Notes under the pieces: generated by a model
The model's database searches: none
Told to the model about the DNA's origin: nothing
The model's input: only the letters and a program-made list of their open reading frames with translations
Source: a virus
Direction: 5' to 3' (one strand)
Virus record (IMG/VR): IMGVR_UViG_3300049434_000028
Coordinates: 1 to 64,000 of that record
DNA: 64,000 nt
Made by a program: the position numbers and the translations under genes
Shown here: in pieces, positions 14,336 to 23,386 of the stretch
How the letters are laid out: each line of letters opens with the position of its first letter
How positions within the stretch are numbered: the stretch's first letter is position 1

Positions 14336-14693
14336 CACCAAGACGAAGGTGCAGGAGACCGCTCGCTACATCTGCGGGTTCTGCGCCACCGACAACTGTG
14401 GCTCCTGCCGCGGGGAGTACCGCAACGCCCGGCCGGGTGGCCAGTCCGCAATCTGCGTGCACGAACACACCAAGAAGGAGAGCGCATTGTCTGAGGACGC
14501 GTCAGAAAACGAACCGGGTCATGGCGTCCTGGTCACCAACGGCTACGCATATATACACGGGGACAGCGCACGCTTCCAGGCGCTCAACCTCGCGCTGGAG
14601 CACCACCGTCGCAAGGGCCAGTCCGAGAAGCCCGAGGACGTCGTGGCGACCGCCAAGATCTTCGAGGACTACCTGAGCGGTGCGGGCCAATGA
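14325..14693 (+). CDS. Cys-rich hypothetical protein, 122 aa
   Basis: ATG 14325, overlapping the loader by 11 bases. The N-terminal half has Cys residues in YICGFCATDNCGSCRGEYRN and SAICVHEH, enough for a small zinc or Fe-S site. The C-terminal half has a strand (GVLVTNGYAYIHG) and a helix (RFQALNLALEHHRRKG). It ends in an ATGA overlap with thyX. No family recognised; a metal-binding accessory in the replication operon is likely. Confidence 0.65.
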   Translation: MATDTKTKVQETARYICGFCATDNCGSCRGEYRNARPGGQSAICVHEHTKKESALSEDASENEPGHGVLVTNGYAYIHGDSARFQALNLALEHHRRKGQSEKPEDVVATAKIFEDYLSGAGQ

Positions 14694-15397
14694 CCGACGC
14701 GATCATCCGCACCGACATGACGGTGGACCTGGTGAAGTGCTCGGCGGACGACCTCGACGTCGTACAGGCCGCGCGGGTGTCCACCGGCAAGGATCTGGAA
14801 GAGGACGACGGCGGCTCGACCACCGGGTTGATCGGCTTCCTGATGAAGAACCGGCACGGCACGCCGTTCGAGCACAACTTTTTCAAGTTCCGCATCGAGG
14901 CGCCGATCTTCGTGTGGCGCGAGTTCATGCGGCACCGCATCGGCTGGTCGTACAACGAGACCTCTGGGCGCTATCGCCAGCTCGACCCGGTGTTCTACGT
15001 GCCCGCGCTGGACAGGCCCCTGGTGCAGCAGGGCAAGCCCGGCCACTACACCTTCGTCCAGGGCACCTACGAGCAGGTCGTGGAGACCAACAAGCTGTTG
15101 TGCGAGTCCTACATGGTCTCCTGGGACACGTACTGCAAGCTGCTGGACAACGGCGTGGCCAAGGAGATCGCTCGGGCCTGCCTGCCGGTCGCCATCTACA
15201 GCTCGGCGTACGTGTCCTGCAACGCCCGCTCGCTGATGGCGTTCCTGTCCCTGCGCACCAAGCGCGAGGGTTCGCTGTTCCCCTCGTTCCCACAACGGGA
15301 AATCGAGATGGTCGCGGAGCGGATCGAGTTCCACTTCGCGAACGCCATGCCCATCACCTACGCAGCATTCAACGAGTACAGGAGAGTCAGTCCGTGA
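14690..15397 (+). CDS. thyX: FAD-dependent thymidylate synthase
   Basis: 235 residues. The ThyX signature RHRxxSxNxxSxRY is present as RHRIGWSYNETSGRY near residue 85, and HGTPFEHNFFKFRIEAPIFVWREF precedes it. The C-terminal part has the ARACLPVAIYSSAYVSCNARSLMAFLSLR stretch used in dUMP and FAD binding. The enzyme makes dTMP from dUMP with methylene-tetrahydrofolate and FAD, supplying dTTP for phage DNA synthesis; length is typical. It starts in an ATGA overlap inside the replication operon. Confidence 0.95.
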   Translation: MTDAIIRTDMTVDLVKCSADDLDVVQAARVSTGKDLEEDDGGSTTGLIGFLMKNRHGTPFEHNFFKFRIEAPIFVWREFMRHRIGWSYNETSGRYRQLDPVFYVPALDRPLVQQGKPGHYTFVQGTYEQVVETNKLLCESYMVSWDTYCKLLDNGVAKEIARACLPVAIYSSAYVSCNARSLMAFLSLRTKREGSLFPSFPQREIEMVAERIEFHFANAMPITYAAFNEYRRVSP

Positions 15398-15669
15398 GCG
15401 ATTCGGTCCCCGTCAAGATCCCCGCCGCGAGCCCACAGGTGCCCAGCATCGGCAGGGTCGTCCACTACGTCAGCTACGGCACGCCTGGCGGGGAGTTCCC
15501 CTCCACCTGTCGTGCGGCCATCATCACCGCGGTCGGTCGCAAGAAGAAGGGCGTCGCGCAGGTCTCGCTATTCGTGATGAACCCCGAGGGCGTGTTCCTC
15601 AACCAGAACGTGCCGTACAGCGAGGACGCGTCCGTCGGCGGCTCGTGGCATTGGCCAGAGCGCGTCTGA
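15394..15669 (+). CDS. Hypothetical protein, 91 aa
   Basis: GTG 15394 with AGGAGAG upstream, in a GTGA overlap with thyX. The beta-rich sequence (RVVHYVSYGTPGGEFPSTCRAAIITAVG, VAQVSLFVMNPEGVFLNQNVPY, GSWHWPERV) is typical of small SH3-like proteins widespread in actinophages next to nucleotide or replication genes. Function unknown. Confidence 0.7.
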   Translation: MSDSVPVKIPAASPQVPSIGRVVHYVSYGTPGGEFPSTCRAAIITAVGRKKKGVAQVSLFVMNPEGVFLNQNVPYSEDASVGGSWHWPERV

Positions 15670-16022
15670 TGCCCCGGTTCCGCAAGCGCCCCGTGGAGAT
15701 CGAGGCCGTGCAGCTCACCTGGGCCAACTGGCAGGACATCTGCTCCCTCACCGAGAAGTCCGTCAGCAAGGCGTGGGGGGTCACGCTCAACGACGACGGT
15801 AAGCCTCAGGACAAGATCGAGATCGGCCCGGATGAGCGCATCGGCTTGATGATCGAGACTCTGGAGGGCACCATGGTCGGCCGAGAGAACGACTGGATCA
15901 TCCTCGGCGTCCAAGGCGAGCTGTACCCCTGCAAGCCCGACATCTTCGAGGCCACCTACGAGGCCGTCACGGTCGAGGAGACGACGAGGTCGCGAGCGAT
16001 GCGCGGCGGCTACCCCGGCTGA
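15669..16022 (+). CDS. Hypothetical phage protein, 117 aa
   Basis: ATG 15669 in a TGATG overlap. The first residues RFRKRPVEIEAVQLTWANW and the C-terminal DWIILGVQGELYPCKPDIFEATYEAV match a protein type common in phages and prophages, in which a strand, a GxxGExYP turn and a PDxFxxTYE end are conserved. No biochemical role is known for it. The middle has the pseudo-repeat GPDERIGLMIETLEGTM. Confidence 0.72.
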   Translation: MPRFRKRPVEIEAVQLTWANWQDICSLTEKSVSKAWGVTLNDDGKPQDKIEIGPDERIGLMIETLEGTMVGRENDWIILGVQGELYPCKPDIFEATYEAVTVEETTRSRAMRGGYPG

Positions 16023-16459
16023 TGCAGGGTGGTGACATCGACAACCGGTTGCCCCCTCGTTGGCTCGTGGTCTTCGAGGGGGTGATCGGGCAACACCCGG
16101 AGCCCACCGATCGCGCAGCATTCGATTTCTTCCTGCGGGCACACGCCTACAAGCGTGCGGTCCGTTCGTTCAAGCCCAACGCGCACTCGATCAAGGTGCT
16201 CTGGGATCTGACCTGGCGTCAGGATTACAAGTTCGACGTCGCCACGTTCCTACCGGAGCGATGCGCCAACCACGTCACCGCCTGGCTGGAGCACCGCAAC
16301 GTCCCGTGCGCCAACGTTCGCCACTACCCGAGCCCTGCACACCTGGGCCGGGAACTGGCCTTCATGCCCGACGTGTACGCCGTAGTGCACGCCGAGCCGA
16401 GCAACCGCTTCACCTACGGCAACCGGGGAATGCTCGTAAGCGAGGGATGGAACACCTGA
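16022..16459 (+). CDS. Hypothetical protein, possibly HAD-like, 145 aa
   Basis: ATG 16022 in a TGATG overlap. The strand-helix alternation (LPPRWLVVFEGVIG, IKVLWDLTWRQDYKFDVATFLP, HVTAWLEHRNVPCANVRHYP, PDVYAVVHAEPSNRFTYGNRG) resembles small HAD-superfamily phosphatases of phages, where a VPxxxV segment and an MPDVxxVxxxxxxxxxxYGxxG end recur. The usual N-terminal DxD nucleophile is not evident, so enzymatic activity is doubtful. Confidence 0.55.
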   Translation: MQGGDIDNRLPPRWLVVFEGVIGQHPEPTDRAAFDFFLRAHAYKRAVRSFKPNAHSIKVLWDLTWRQDYKFDVATFLPERCANHVTAWLEHRNVPCANVRHYPSPAHLGRELAFMPDVYAVVHAEPSNRFTYGNRGMLVSEGWNT

Positions 16460-16460
16460 C

Positions 16461-17747
16461 GTGGCCGTGAACATCGAGAAGTGCCTGATCTCCGCGGTCA
16501 TCCACGACGGCGAGATCAACGACGTACTCGATGCCAAGATCACCCTGGACTTCTTCGAGGACGAGGAGCACACCCAGGTCTGGACCTGGCTGCTGAAGCA
16601 CTGGACCGAGCACTCCAAGGTGCCGGACGAGTCCACGCTGAAGCGCAACTACCCGAACTACAAGCTGACCGCCACGCCGGAGCCGATCGGCTACTACATC
16701 GGCGAGATCCAGGCACGGCGCAAGTACACGATCATCATGGAGGCCATCCTCGCGGCCACCGAGCAGATGGAGGACGCGAACGACGTAGAAGCCGCCCTAG
16801 ACACCATCTCCCTTGGCGTCGCCGAGGCGCACGCGCAGGTCTCCTCGCTGAAGAACGACATCCTGACCCAGGACACCGACAAGTGGGCCGACCTCTACGA
16901 CGAGCTGGCCGCCCATCCTGGCCGACTACGCGGCCTGTCCACCGGCTACCGGGCGATCGACCGTGCCACCCGCGGAGTCCAGCCGGAGCAGTACATCGTC
17001 ATCGCCGGGCCGCCTAAGTCCGCGAAGTCCACGGTGCTGATGGACATCGGCATCACCATGAACGAGGAGCACAACGCGCGGGTCCTGCTGGTGTCGTTCG
17101 AGATGAGCCGCGAAGAACAGGCATCCCGGCACTACGCCATGCGTGCGAGGGTCGATTTCAACAAGCTGATGGAAGGCAGGCTGAGCAAGAAGGACATGCG
17201 CAAGCTGCACAACGCCCTGGACGACGTGAAAGAGTTCGAGGACTTCATCCTGTCCACCGACATCTCCGCAATGACCACGGTGTCCGGCGTGCGCTCGCAG
17301 GTCGAACAGGTCAAGCCCGACATCCTCTTGCTCGACGGTATCTACCTGATGCAGGACGAGCACGGCGAGCGGCCCGGCTCGCCGCAGGCGCTCACCAACA
17401 TCTCGCGCGGGCTCAAGCGCATGGCACAGGCCACGAAGATCCCGCTCATCGCCACCACGCAAGCGCTGGAGTCGAAGATCTCCAAGGCCCGCGGGATGGA
17501 GTCGTCCTCGGTCGGCTACAGCTCCGCGTTCGGGCAGGACTGCGACGTGCTGCTCGGCGTGGAGCGGGACGCGATCGACCCCGCCCTGTCCAACCTGCGC
17601 GTGCTGCTCTCCCGATCCGGCCCGACGGCCAAGACGCAACTCATGATCGACTGGACGACGAGCACGATCACCGAGCAGGAATGGGTCGACGACACCGAAG
17701 GCGGTGACGATGGCAAGGACTCGGACAACGCGCCAAAGACGTACTAG
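16461..17747 (+). CDS. DnaB-type replicative helicase
   Basis: 428 residues from a GTG start (16461; GTG 16467 is also possible). The N-terminal domain (EKCLISAVIHDGEINDVLDA) is the DnaB-like helical domain. The RecA-fold motor has Walker A VIAGPPKSAKSTVLMDIG near residue 183, RVLLVSFEMSREEQASRHYA (motif 1a), DILLLDGIYLM (Walker B) and LIATTQALESKIS (motif 3). It should unwind the fork as a hexamer, loaded by the protein at 13649-14335 and working with the primase that follows. Confidence 0.9.
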   Translation: MAVNIEKCLISAVIHDGEINDVLDAKITLDFFEDEEHTQVWTWLLKHWTEHSKVPDESTLKRNYPNYKLTATPEPIGYYIGEIQARRKYTIIMEAILAATEQMEDANDVEAALDTISLGVAEAHAQVSSLKNDILTQDTDKWADLYDELAAHPGRLRGLSTGYRAIDRATRGVQPEQYIVIAGPPKSAKSTVLMDIGITMNEEHNARVLLVSFEMSREEQASRHYAMRARVDFNKLMEGRLSKKDMRKLHNALDDVKEFEDFILSTDISAMTTVSGVRSQVEQVKPDILLLDGIYLMQDEHGERPGSPQALTNISRGLKRMAQATKIPLIATTQALESKISKARGMESSSVGYSSAFGQDCDVLLGVERDAIDPALSNLRVLLSRSGPTAKTQLMIDWTTSTITEQEWVDDTEGGDDGKDSDNAPKTY

Positions 17748-18726
17748 CGCTCGCGGTCCGGCCGACGTCGAGGCCGCCTGCATCGCGCTCGGCCTGGAGA
17801 TCCAGAAAGTCGACGACACGGAGGTGCACTGCGTCTGCCCCAAGCACCTGGAGCGGACCGGCAAGGAGGATCGGCACCCCAGCTTCAGTGTGAACCGGAC
17901 CACCGGCCTGATGGGCTGCTGGAGCTGCCAGTACGGCGGGACGTTCATGAAGCTGGTCATGGACCTGAAGTACCCGAACAACGCCTTCGCCGCCGCACGG
18001 TGGATCCGCCAGTTCGGGGTCGATCTGCAGGGCAAGGTCGAGAACCTCAAGCCCTGGGACCAGCGCAACCAGACCAACGTCCAGCACGACGACGATGACA
18101 TCGACATCCCAGGCCTGTATGCGATGTACACCGACCCACCCACCAAGGCGTTGGCGCTGCGCCAGATCTCGCACGAGGCCGCGCGGCACTACGGCATCCG
18201 CTGGGACGATCGCAAGCGTGCATGGATCACCCCGATTCACAGCCCCGAAGGAACGCTGCTCGGCTGGCAGGCGAAGGCCGCCGACGGCCGGTTCTTCCGC
18301 AACTTCCCGCAGGGGATCAAGAAGGGGGAGACGCTGTTCGGTCTCGCCCAGTTCCCCGCAGGCGAGCCAGCGATCCTGCTGGAGTCCCCACTGGACGTCG
18401 CACGGCTCTACACCGCGGGTTTCGAGGGCGGGCTGTCCAGCTACGGCGTGCACTTCACCGACGCACAGATGCGAATTCTGTCGGAGGTGACCGACAGGCT
18501 GATCGCAGCGTTCGACAACGACAAGGACGGCAGGCTGGCGAACAGACTGCTCCTCTACGGTGACCGCAAGGCAGGTCGCAAGGCGTGGGCCAGGACGATC
18601 AACACCTGGTTCCTGAACTACAACGGGATCACGGCCAAGGACATCGGGGAAATGACTGACGATCAGATCGAGTGGGCGATGACGCACGCACTGCACTGGG
18701 GCAAAATCGTGACGGCAGGGCTGTGA
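17710..18726 (+). CDS. DnaG-type primase
   Basis: 338 residues from ATG 17710 with GAAGG upstream (GTG 17704 is possible), overlapping the helicase end by 38 bases. Zinc-binding domain: EVHCVCPKH near residue 40, then RHPSFSV and MGCWSCQYGGTF. Toprim segment: AILLESPLDVARLYTAGF with the catalytic Glu, then RLIAAFDNDKDGR (D-x-D). The domain order CHC2-linker-Toprim is typical of phage primases, shorter than cellular DnaG and without the C-terminal helicase-binding domain. It makes RNA primers for the Pol I-type enzyme. Confidence 0.85.
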   Translation: MARTRTTRQRRTSARGPADVEAACIALGLEIQKVDDTEVHCVCPKHLERTGKEDRHPSFSVNRTTGLMGCWSCQYGGTFMKLVMDLKYPNNAFAAARWIRQFGVDLQGKVENLKPWDQRNQTNVQHDDDDIDIPGLYAMYTDPPTKALALRQISHEAARHYGIRWDDRKRAWITPIHSPEGTLLGWQAKAADGRFFRNFPQGIKKGETLFGLAQFPAGEPAILLESPLDVARLYTAGFEGGLSSYGVHFTDAQMRILSEVTDRLIAAFDNDKDGRLANRLLLYGDRKAGRKAWARTINTWFLNYNGITAKDIGEMTDDQIEWAMTHALHWGKIVTAGL

Positions 18727-20321
18727 GCTTCCACGGCGAGCTTCGTCCCTACCAGGCCGAGGCGGTCACGCGCTGCGTCGAACGCGGACGCATGCTCATC
18801 GCGCTCGTACCTGGCGCGGGCAAAACCCCGCTCACCATCGCCATCATCGAACAGCTCAACGCCGACTTCGACGACACCCTGTCCGGGCTGGTGTTCGCGT
18901 CCTCCGCGCTGCGCTACCAGTGGGCCGACGAGATCGCCAAGTTCACCGGAGGGCAGGTCGACAAGGACGGCAACTGGACCGGCGGCGCAAGCGTGCTCGT
19001 CATCGACGGAGACCTGACGGCTCGCAAGAAGCTCTACCGACGCGCAGAGAAGGAGCAGCCGCAGTACATCCTCCTCGGCTACGAGCAGGCAGTCAGCGAC
19101 TACGCGTTGGTCCGTGCGCTGCCGCGGGACTTCATGATCATGGACGAGATCTCCTGCTGCAAGAGTCCGGCCAGCCAGCGCAGCCAAGCGATCAAGTCGC
19201 TGGACTCCCCGTTCAAGTACGGGCTCACCGGCACACCCATGGAGAACGGGAAGCCGGACGAGCTGTTCTCGATCATGGAGTGCATCGACCCGTCAGTGCT
19301 CGGCGATGCGCGCGTGTTCGAGCGCACCTTCGTCACCCGCAACGCGCACGGCTGGATCGTGGGCTACAAGAACCTCCCACTGCTGCACAAGACCCTGAAG
19401 GAGGCGATGATCCGCATCAGCCGCGACAACCCTGCGGTGGCCGCCTACATGCCCAAGCAGCACCCTCCGCGGGTGCACCACTCCAAGCTGGACGCCGACA
19501 GCGCCGACGTCTACCGGGTGATGTCGATCGACCTGCAGGAGGAGCTGGCAATGGCCGTGCAGGCCCGCTCCAGCTTCGACGTGTTCGCGCTCTACTCCGG
19601 TGCGGGCAACCAGGGCGACGCCGTGCAGGGCCGGATCAGCTCCAAGATCACCGCCATGCGGATGCTGCTGACGCACCCGGCGATCCTGCGCAAGTCGGCC
19701 GAGCAGTACGCATCCCCGGCGTCACGGTCCGGCTCGGCGTACGCGCACGAGCTGCTGAAGGACGGCGTCCTGGACGACCTGCCGAACAACGGCGCCAAGT
19801 TCGACGACGTCGTGGATCGCATCGACGACGTGCTCAACGAGGACGACGGCAACAAGGTCGTGGTGTTCTCGTTCTTCAAAGGTGCACTGGCCGAGCTGTC
19901 CGGCAGCTACGGCGACGAGTCGGTGCAGTTCCACGGCGGCATGAATGCCAAGGCGAAGGCAGCCGCGAAGCGCCGGTTCCAGTACGACCCATCCGTGCGC
20001 CTGTTCCTGTCGTCCGACGCGGGCGGGTACGGTGTCGACCTACCGCAGGCGAACTACCTGATCAACGTCGACCTCCCGTACAGCAAGGGCAAGAGTGAAC
20101 AGCGCAACTCCCGCCACGACCGCACGTCATCCCTGCACGAGATCATCCACACCGAAACGTTCCTGGTGGCCGGGAGCCTGGAGGAGTTCTACGCCGAGAA
20201 GCTGCGCGGCAAGGGCAACGTCGCGCGGGCCATCGTGGACGGCATCGGGCACGACCGCAAAGGACGCATGGAGCTGGGTGCACACACATTGCTGGAATTC
20301 CTGCAGAACAACGACGTCTAG
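18723..20321 (+). CDS. SNF2-type DNA helicase/translocase
   Basis: 532 residues from GTG 18723, overlapping the primase stop (GTGA). Motif Q/I region GELRPYQAEAVTRCV and Walker A ALVPGAGKTPLTI, motif II FMIMDEISCC, motif III LTGTPMENGKPDELFSIM, then a C-terminal RecA fold with VVVFSFFKG, GGMNAKAKAAAKRRFQ and LFLSSDAGGYGVDLPQA. Motif VI is EQRNSRHDRTSS, weaker than the canonical QxxGRxxRxGQ, and the DExx box is DEIS. Such phage helicases assist fork or recombination intermediate processing; the exact job is unknown. Confidence 0.88.
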   Translation: MSFHGELRPYQAEAVTRCVERGRMLIALVPGAGKTPLTIAIIEQLNADFDDTLSGLVFASSALRYQWADEIAKFTGGQVDKDGNWTGGASVLVIDGDLTARKKLYRRAEKEQPQYILLGYEQAVSDYALVRALPRDFMIMDEISCCKSPASQRSQAIKSLDSPFKYGLTGTPMENGKPDELFSIMECIDPSVLGDARVFERTFVTRNAHGWIVGYKNLPLLHKTLKEAMIRISRDNPAVAAYMPKQHPPRVHHSKLDADSADVYRVMSIDLQEELAMAVQARSSFDVFALYSGAGNQGDAVQGRISSKITAMRMLLTHPAILRKSAEQYASPASRSGSAYAHELLKDGVLDDLPNNGAKFDDVVDRIDDVLNEDDGNKVVVFSFFKGALAELSGSYGDESVQFHGGMNAKAKAAAKRRFQYDPSVRLFLSSDAGGYGVDLPQANYLINVDLPYSKGKSEQRNSRHDRTSSLHEIIHTETFLVAGSLEEFYAEKLRGKGNVARAIVDGIGHDRKGRMELGAHTLLEFLQNNDV

Positions 20322-20356
20322 CGTCTATCCCATAGGTGCACGCTTCACCCGGTAGG

Positions 20357-20396
20357 TTGACCCGCGGCGCACCATCCGGCACACCACACGGACCAC
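20357..20396 (+). promoter_or_regulatory. Possible promoter and leader motif ahead of the 96-aa gene
   Basis: TTGACC at 20357-20362, a 17-base spacer and CACACC at 20380-20385 give a weak -35/-10 pair. It is followed by the CGGACCA leader motif at 20389-20395 (CACACGGACCACGG), 15 bases ahead of the GTG 20411 start. This is one of the plus-strand copies of the motif. Confidence 0.5.
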
Positions 20397-20410
20397 GGAA
20401 TGAGGGACAT

Positions 20411-20701
20411 GTGAGCATCCTTGTCGCGGCGTTAGCTGCAGGGATCGGCACCACCCGGATCGTGGAGACGATCAAAGAGGCCCTTCCGATCATCCCACCA
20501 CCCGTCGCCAAGAGCACATTCGCAAGCGCCATTGCTGCAGCAGCCGGGGCGTCGTTGACGTCCGGTGATTGGCGTACACGCACACTGACGGGGCTGGGAG
20601 CCGCTGGAGTCGCCATGCTGGCGCACGAGGCTGCATCCCTGCTCCGCATGGTCACAGACCGCCAGAAGATCGTCGTCATGCGCGCTGCCGGTCAGCGCTA
20701 G
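20411..20701 (+). CDS. Small hydrophobic protein, 96 aa
   Basis: GTG 20411 with GAGGGACAT upstream. The product is Ala-rich with hydrophobic segments SILVAALAAGIGT and TLTGLGAAGVAMLAHEAAS separated by a helix (FASAIAAAAGASL). It could be membrane-associated. It may be transcribed from the promoter just upstream, independently of the helicase gene. No family recognised. Confidence 0.65.
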   Translation: MSILVAALAAGIGTTRIVETIKEALPIIPPPVAKSTFASAIAAAAGASLTSGDWRTRTLTGLGAAGVAMLAHEAASLLRMVTDRQKIVVMRAAGQR

Positions 20702-20717
20702 AAGAAGGAGCACACAC

Positions 20718-21812
20718 ATGCCCAGGACGAAGTCCAAGCCCGCGCTGATCACCATTGGGGTGTTCGGTCTCGGCGAGGCCGCACCCAAGACCATTGCCGC
20801 CCTGCTGGAGGACTACTGCGGGGACGGCGAGGTGAAGTTCATCGTTCCCGCCACAGCCGACCACTACTCCGGCTCCATCGCCGCCGTGGTGGAGTACCTG
20901 GAGGACGAGAACATCTCCTACGACGTCGTCACCGACTCGACGACGGCCAAGGCGCGCAGCCTGCGCAACGTGGTCAAGAACGCCGACACCGAGCACAAGG
21001 CCTCCGACGTCGGCGCGGCGATCGTGAACCTGCTGAAGGACGCCGAGGACGGGCGCCTGCTCGTGTTCTGGGACGGCGAGCTGGGCGACGAGGAGGACGG
21101 CGGGGCCTACGACGCCGTCGAGTACGCGGACGAGCACGACATCCCCGCGTTCGACCTCTGCGACGGGCTCGCACCGATCGACCTGGACGCCGACGATGAG
21201 GACGACCAGGACGAGCCGGAGCCCGAGAAGGCCGCCCCCAAGGGCCGCGCCAAGCCCGCGGACGACGATCCCGACGACGAGCCCGCTCCGGCCGCCCGGC
21301 GCCGCGGGAGGGCCGCTGCGGAGCCCGAGGAGGACGACGCCGACGAGCCCGCGGGGACGACACGCGGGAAGGCCGACAAGAGCCTGCCGGAGTACGAGGC
21401 CGCGCTGAAGGAGGGCGTCCGCGCGCTCCGCACCCTCGCCCGCGACCTGGAGCTGGCCCCGCACCGCAAGATCGGCTCGATGGACAAGCCCACCGTGCTG
21501 GACCTGCTCTACCCGCTCGACGGTGCCGCCCCCGCGGCGGCGCCGGACGATGACGAGGAGCCCGAGGAGGCCCCCGCCCCGCGGCGCCGGTCCACGCGGG
21601 CCAAGCAGGCCGAGCTGCCCTTCGAGGACGGCTCCGGCGACGGGCTGCAGGCCGAGGTGGCGGCGGCCGGACGCAAGGCCACGGCCGCGCACGTCGCGCT
21701 GCCGGTGGAGCTGAACGGCGACGCCGCGGTGGTGCTCGGCCAGTTCATCCACCTGCTGGCCAAGGAGGTCGCGACCTTGGTCGTCGTGGCTCTTGAGGAT
21801 CAGGCGAAGTAA
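20718..21812 (+). CDS. Rossmann-like domain protein with acidic and basic repeats
   Basis: 364 residues, ATG 20718 with GAAGGAGCAC upstream. Residues 1-140 look like an alpha/beta domain (ALITIGVFGLGEAAPKTIAALLED, EVKFIVPATADHYSGSIAAVVEYLED, GRLLVFWDGELG). Residues about 160-225 and 270-300 are low-complexity runs of Asp/Glu and Arg/Ala. Between them a helical segment (LPEYEAALKEGVRALRTLARDLELA) and, at the end, VVLGQFIHLLAKEVATLVVV. No catalytic motif recognised. It is the last gene before the terminator hairpin, and its charge pattern resembles the ssDNA-binding-like protein at 9700-10698. Confidence 0.7.
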   Translation: MPRTKSKPALITIGVFGLGEAAPKTIAALLEDYCGDGEVKFIVPATADHYSGSIAAVVEYLEDENISYDVVTDSTTAKARSLRNVVKNADTEHKASDVGAAIVNLLKDAEDGRLLVFWDGELGDEEDGGAYDAVEYADEHDIPAFDLCDGLAPIDLDADDEDDQDEPEPEKAAPKGRAKPADDDPDDEPAPAARRRGRAAAEPEEDDADEPAGTTRGKADKSLPEYEAALKEGVRALRTLARDLELAPHRKIGSMDKPTVLDLLYPLDGAAPAAAPDDDEEPEEAPAPRRRSTRAKQAELPFEDGSGDGLQAEVAAAGRKATAAHVALPVELNGDAAVVLGQFIHLLAKEVATLVVVALEDQAK

Positions 21813-21875
21813 CGCTTAGGATCAAGCGCGTCTGGTAGGTAGGTGTCGGTTCGTCGCGTCCCACCCCTCCATGGC

Positions 21876-21906
21876 GAACCCCCGGTGCTCCGGCAACCGG
21901 GGGTTC
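21876..21906. terminator. Strong bidirectional hairpin
   Basis: A perfect 11-bp stem (GAACCCCCGGT / ACCGGGGGTTC) with a 9-base loop lies between the convergent genes ending at 21812 (plus) and 21924 (minus). There is no long T run on either side, so termination efficiency is uncertain. Confidence 0.75.
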
Positions 21907-21923
21907 GTCATCTCTGTACCCGC

Positions 21924-22211
21924 TCAGGGATGCAGGCTCACCCGCACGCCGTACTCCACCTGCCAGGCCGCGGATCCGTCCACCACCACATGGACCGACG
22001 CGTGCCCGAGGTGCTCGATCTGCCGGTCCCAATCCGCCAGCGCGGTGCGCTGCAGCAACGGCGAGTAGGTGTGCAGGTACTTCTCCACCAGCTCGCGGGC
22101 CTCCTGGACGGTGTCGACATCCTGGACCTCTCGATCCACCGCAGCGAACCGGCCGCCGACCACGCTGTCCCGGTCCTCGCGCCAGACCGTGTTGCTGAAC
22201 GTGAGCTTCAC
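21924..22211 (-). CDS. Hypothetical protein, 95 aa
   Basis: ATG start at 22211. Beta-rich N-terminus (MKLTFSNTVWRED, VVGGRFAAVDREVQD), a helix (VQEARELVEKYLHTYSPLLQR) and a C-terminal strand (HASVHVVVDGSAAWQVEYGVRV). No metal ligands or membrane segment. It follows the terminator hairpin on the opposite strand and starts the leftward accessory block. Confidence 0.65.
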   Translation of the reverse strand: MKLTFSNTVWREDRDSVVGGRFAAVDREVQDVDTVQEARELVEKYLHTYSPLLQRTALADWDRQIEHLGHASVHVVVDGSAAWQVEYGVRVSLHP

Positions 22212-22279
22212 GCCCGAACCCTTTCAAGAGAAGCGCCAGGGCCCCGGTCGTACCCAGGACCCCGGCTGCTGGGGGGAGA

Positions 22280-23284
22280 CTAGCTGACCAGCGCGGCCTC
22301 ACGGGCGAGCTTCTCGGCCACCCGCTTCATGGGCTCAACGCTCAGGACGCAGCGGGAGAACTTCGACTCCGCGGTGCGCGAGCTGCGGCCGTGGTCGCTG
22401 TACTCGATCGCCGCCTGCACCAGGCCGTAGGCGGTGTTCGAGATGCCCTCGCAGGTGACGGAGTTCAGGTAGCCGAAAACCTGAGCGCGGGCCCGGTCGA
22501 TGTTGTTCTGGACGCGGGGGGTGATGATCTCGGCGACCGGGGTCGGGATGAACATCTCCACGAACGCCCGCTGGCCTTTCTCGGTGACCTTCAGCGAGAG
22601 GAGGTCGGCGGCCCAGTTCTGCGCGGCCTGCTGGTCGGCGGACATGCCCGCGAGCACCTGCTTGGCGAACTCGACCCGCGCACCGATGGACTGAGTGTGG
22701 CGGAAGACGAACTGCAGGCCGTGACGCTCGGACTCCAGGTCGGCGGCGTGCGAGGTGTTGGCGCACACGATGCGGGTGCGCAGGCGCTGGGCGCGGAGGG
22801 CGCCGGAGCCGTCGTGGCTGTTCTGGATTGCGACGTAGGGGAGGACGTCGCCGCGAGGGTCACCGGGGATCTTGAAGGGCTCGGCGGCGCGGATGAGCGC
22901 CCAGACCTTGCGGCCCTCGTCCAGGCTGCCAGCGGTCTCGTACTCGTAGCGGCCACCGGCCTGCTGGAGCACGGCCTCCACGAGCGGGCCGAGGTCGGCG
23001 TTCGGGAAGATGGTGTAGGAGTCCTTCGGCACCGCGAGGCAGACGCCGTTGTCGCTGCGCTCGATCAGCTTGTGGCCGGGGATCTCCTCGTAGCGGACGT
23101 CGAGGGTGCCGTCCTCGTTGATGACCGGGACGCGGCGGTAGGTCGGGGCCTCGATGGGCTCCCAGTCGAGACCGGCGAGCTTGCGCGCCTCGTCCCAGTT
23201 GGCCGGGTACTCGTCCAGGATGGTGCCCAGACCGTGCCAGGGCATCTCACGGACGGAGAACATTGAATCGAGGAGGTGCGACAT
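22280..23284 (-). CDS. DUF932 family phage/plasmid-like protein
   Basis: 334 residues from ATG 23284. The N-terminus carries the family hallmark REMPWHGLGTILDEYP, followed by DWEPIEAPTYRRV, IPGHKLIERSD and FKIPGDPRGDVLPYVAIQNSHDGSGALRAQRLRTRIVCANT; TIGR03299-like spacing. DUF932 proteins occur in phages and plasmids; some relate to anti-restriction or toxin-linked loci, but no molecular activity is established. The gene has its own promoter-like sequence at 23341-23369, a degenerate CGGACTC leader and a GGAG-like site. Confidence 0.85.
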   Translation of the reverse strand: MSHLLDSMFSVREMPWHGLGTILDEYPANWDEARKLAGLDWEPIEAPTYRRVPVINEDGTLDVRYEEIPGHKLIERSDNGVCLAVPKDSYTIFPNADLGPLVEAVLQQAGGRYEYETAGSLDEGRKVWALIRAAEPFKIPGDPRGDVLPYVAIQNSHDGSGALRAQRLRTRIVCANTSHAADLESERHGLQFVFRHTQSIGARVEFAKQVLAGMSADQQAAQNWAADLLSLKVTEKGQRAFVEMFIPTPVAEIITPRVQNNIDRARAQVFGYLNSVTCEGISNTAYGLVQAAIEYSDHGRSSRTAESKFSRCVLSVEPMKRVAEKLAREAALVS

Positions 23285-23340
23285 GGCGGTGAGTCCTTTG
23301 AGTCCGAAGGTGATGTTCCGAAGTCTTGCTGACAGGTACG

Positions 23341-23369
23341 ACAATACAGGAGGGTGTAGGGACACGCAA
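23341..23369 (-). promoter_or_regulatory. Promoter of DUF932 gene
   Basis: On the minus strand: TTGCGT (-35, 23364-23369), 17-base spacer, TATTGT (-10, 23341-23346). TGCAGAAC lies just upstream of the -35, a feature shared with several nearby promoters. Confidence 0.65.
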
Positions 23370-23386
23370 GCCGTTCTGCATATCTC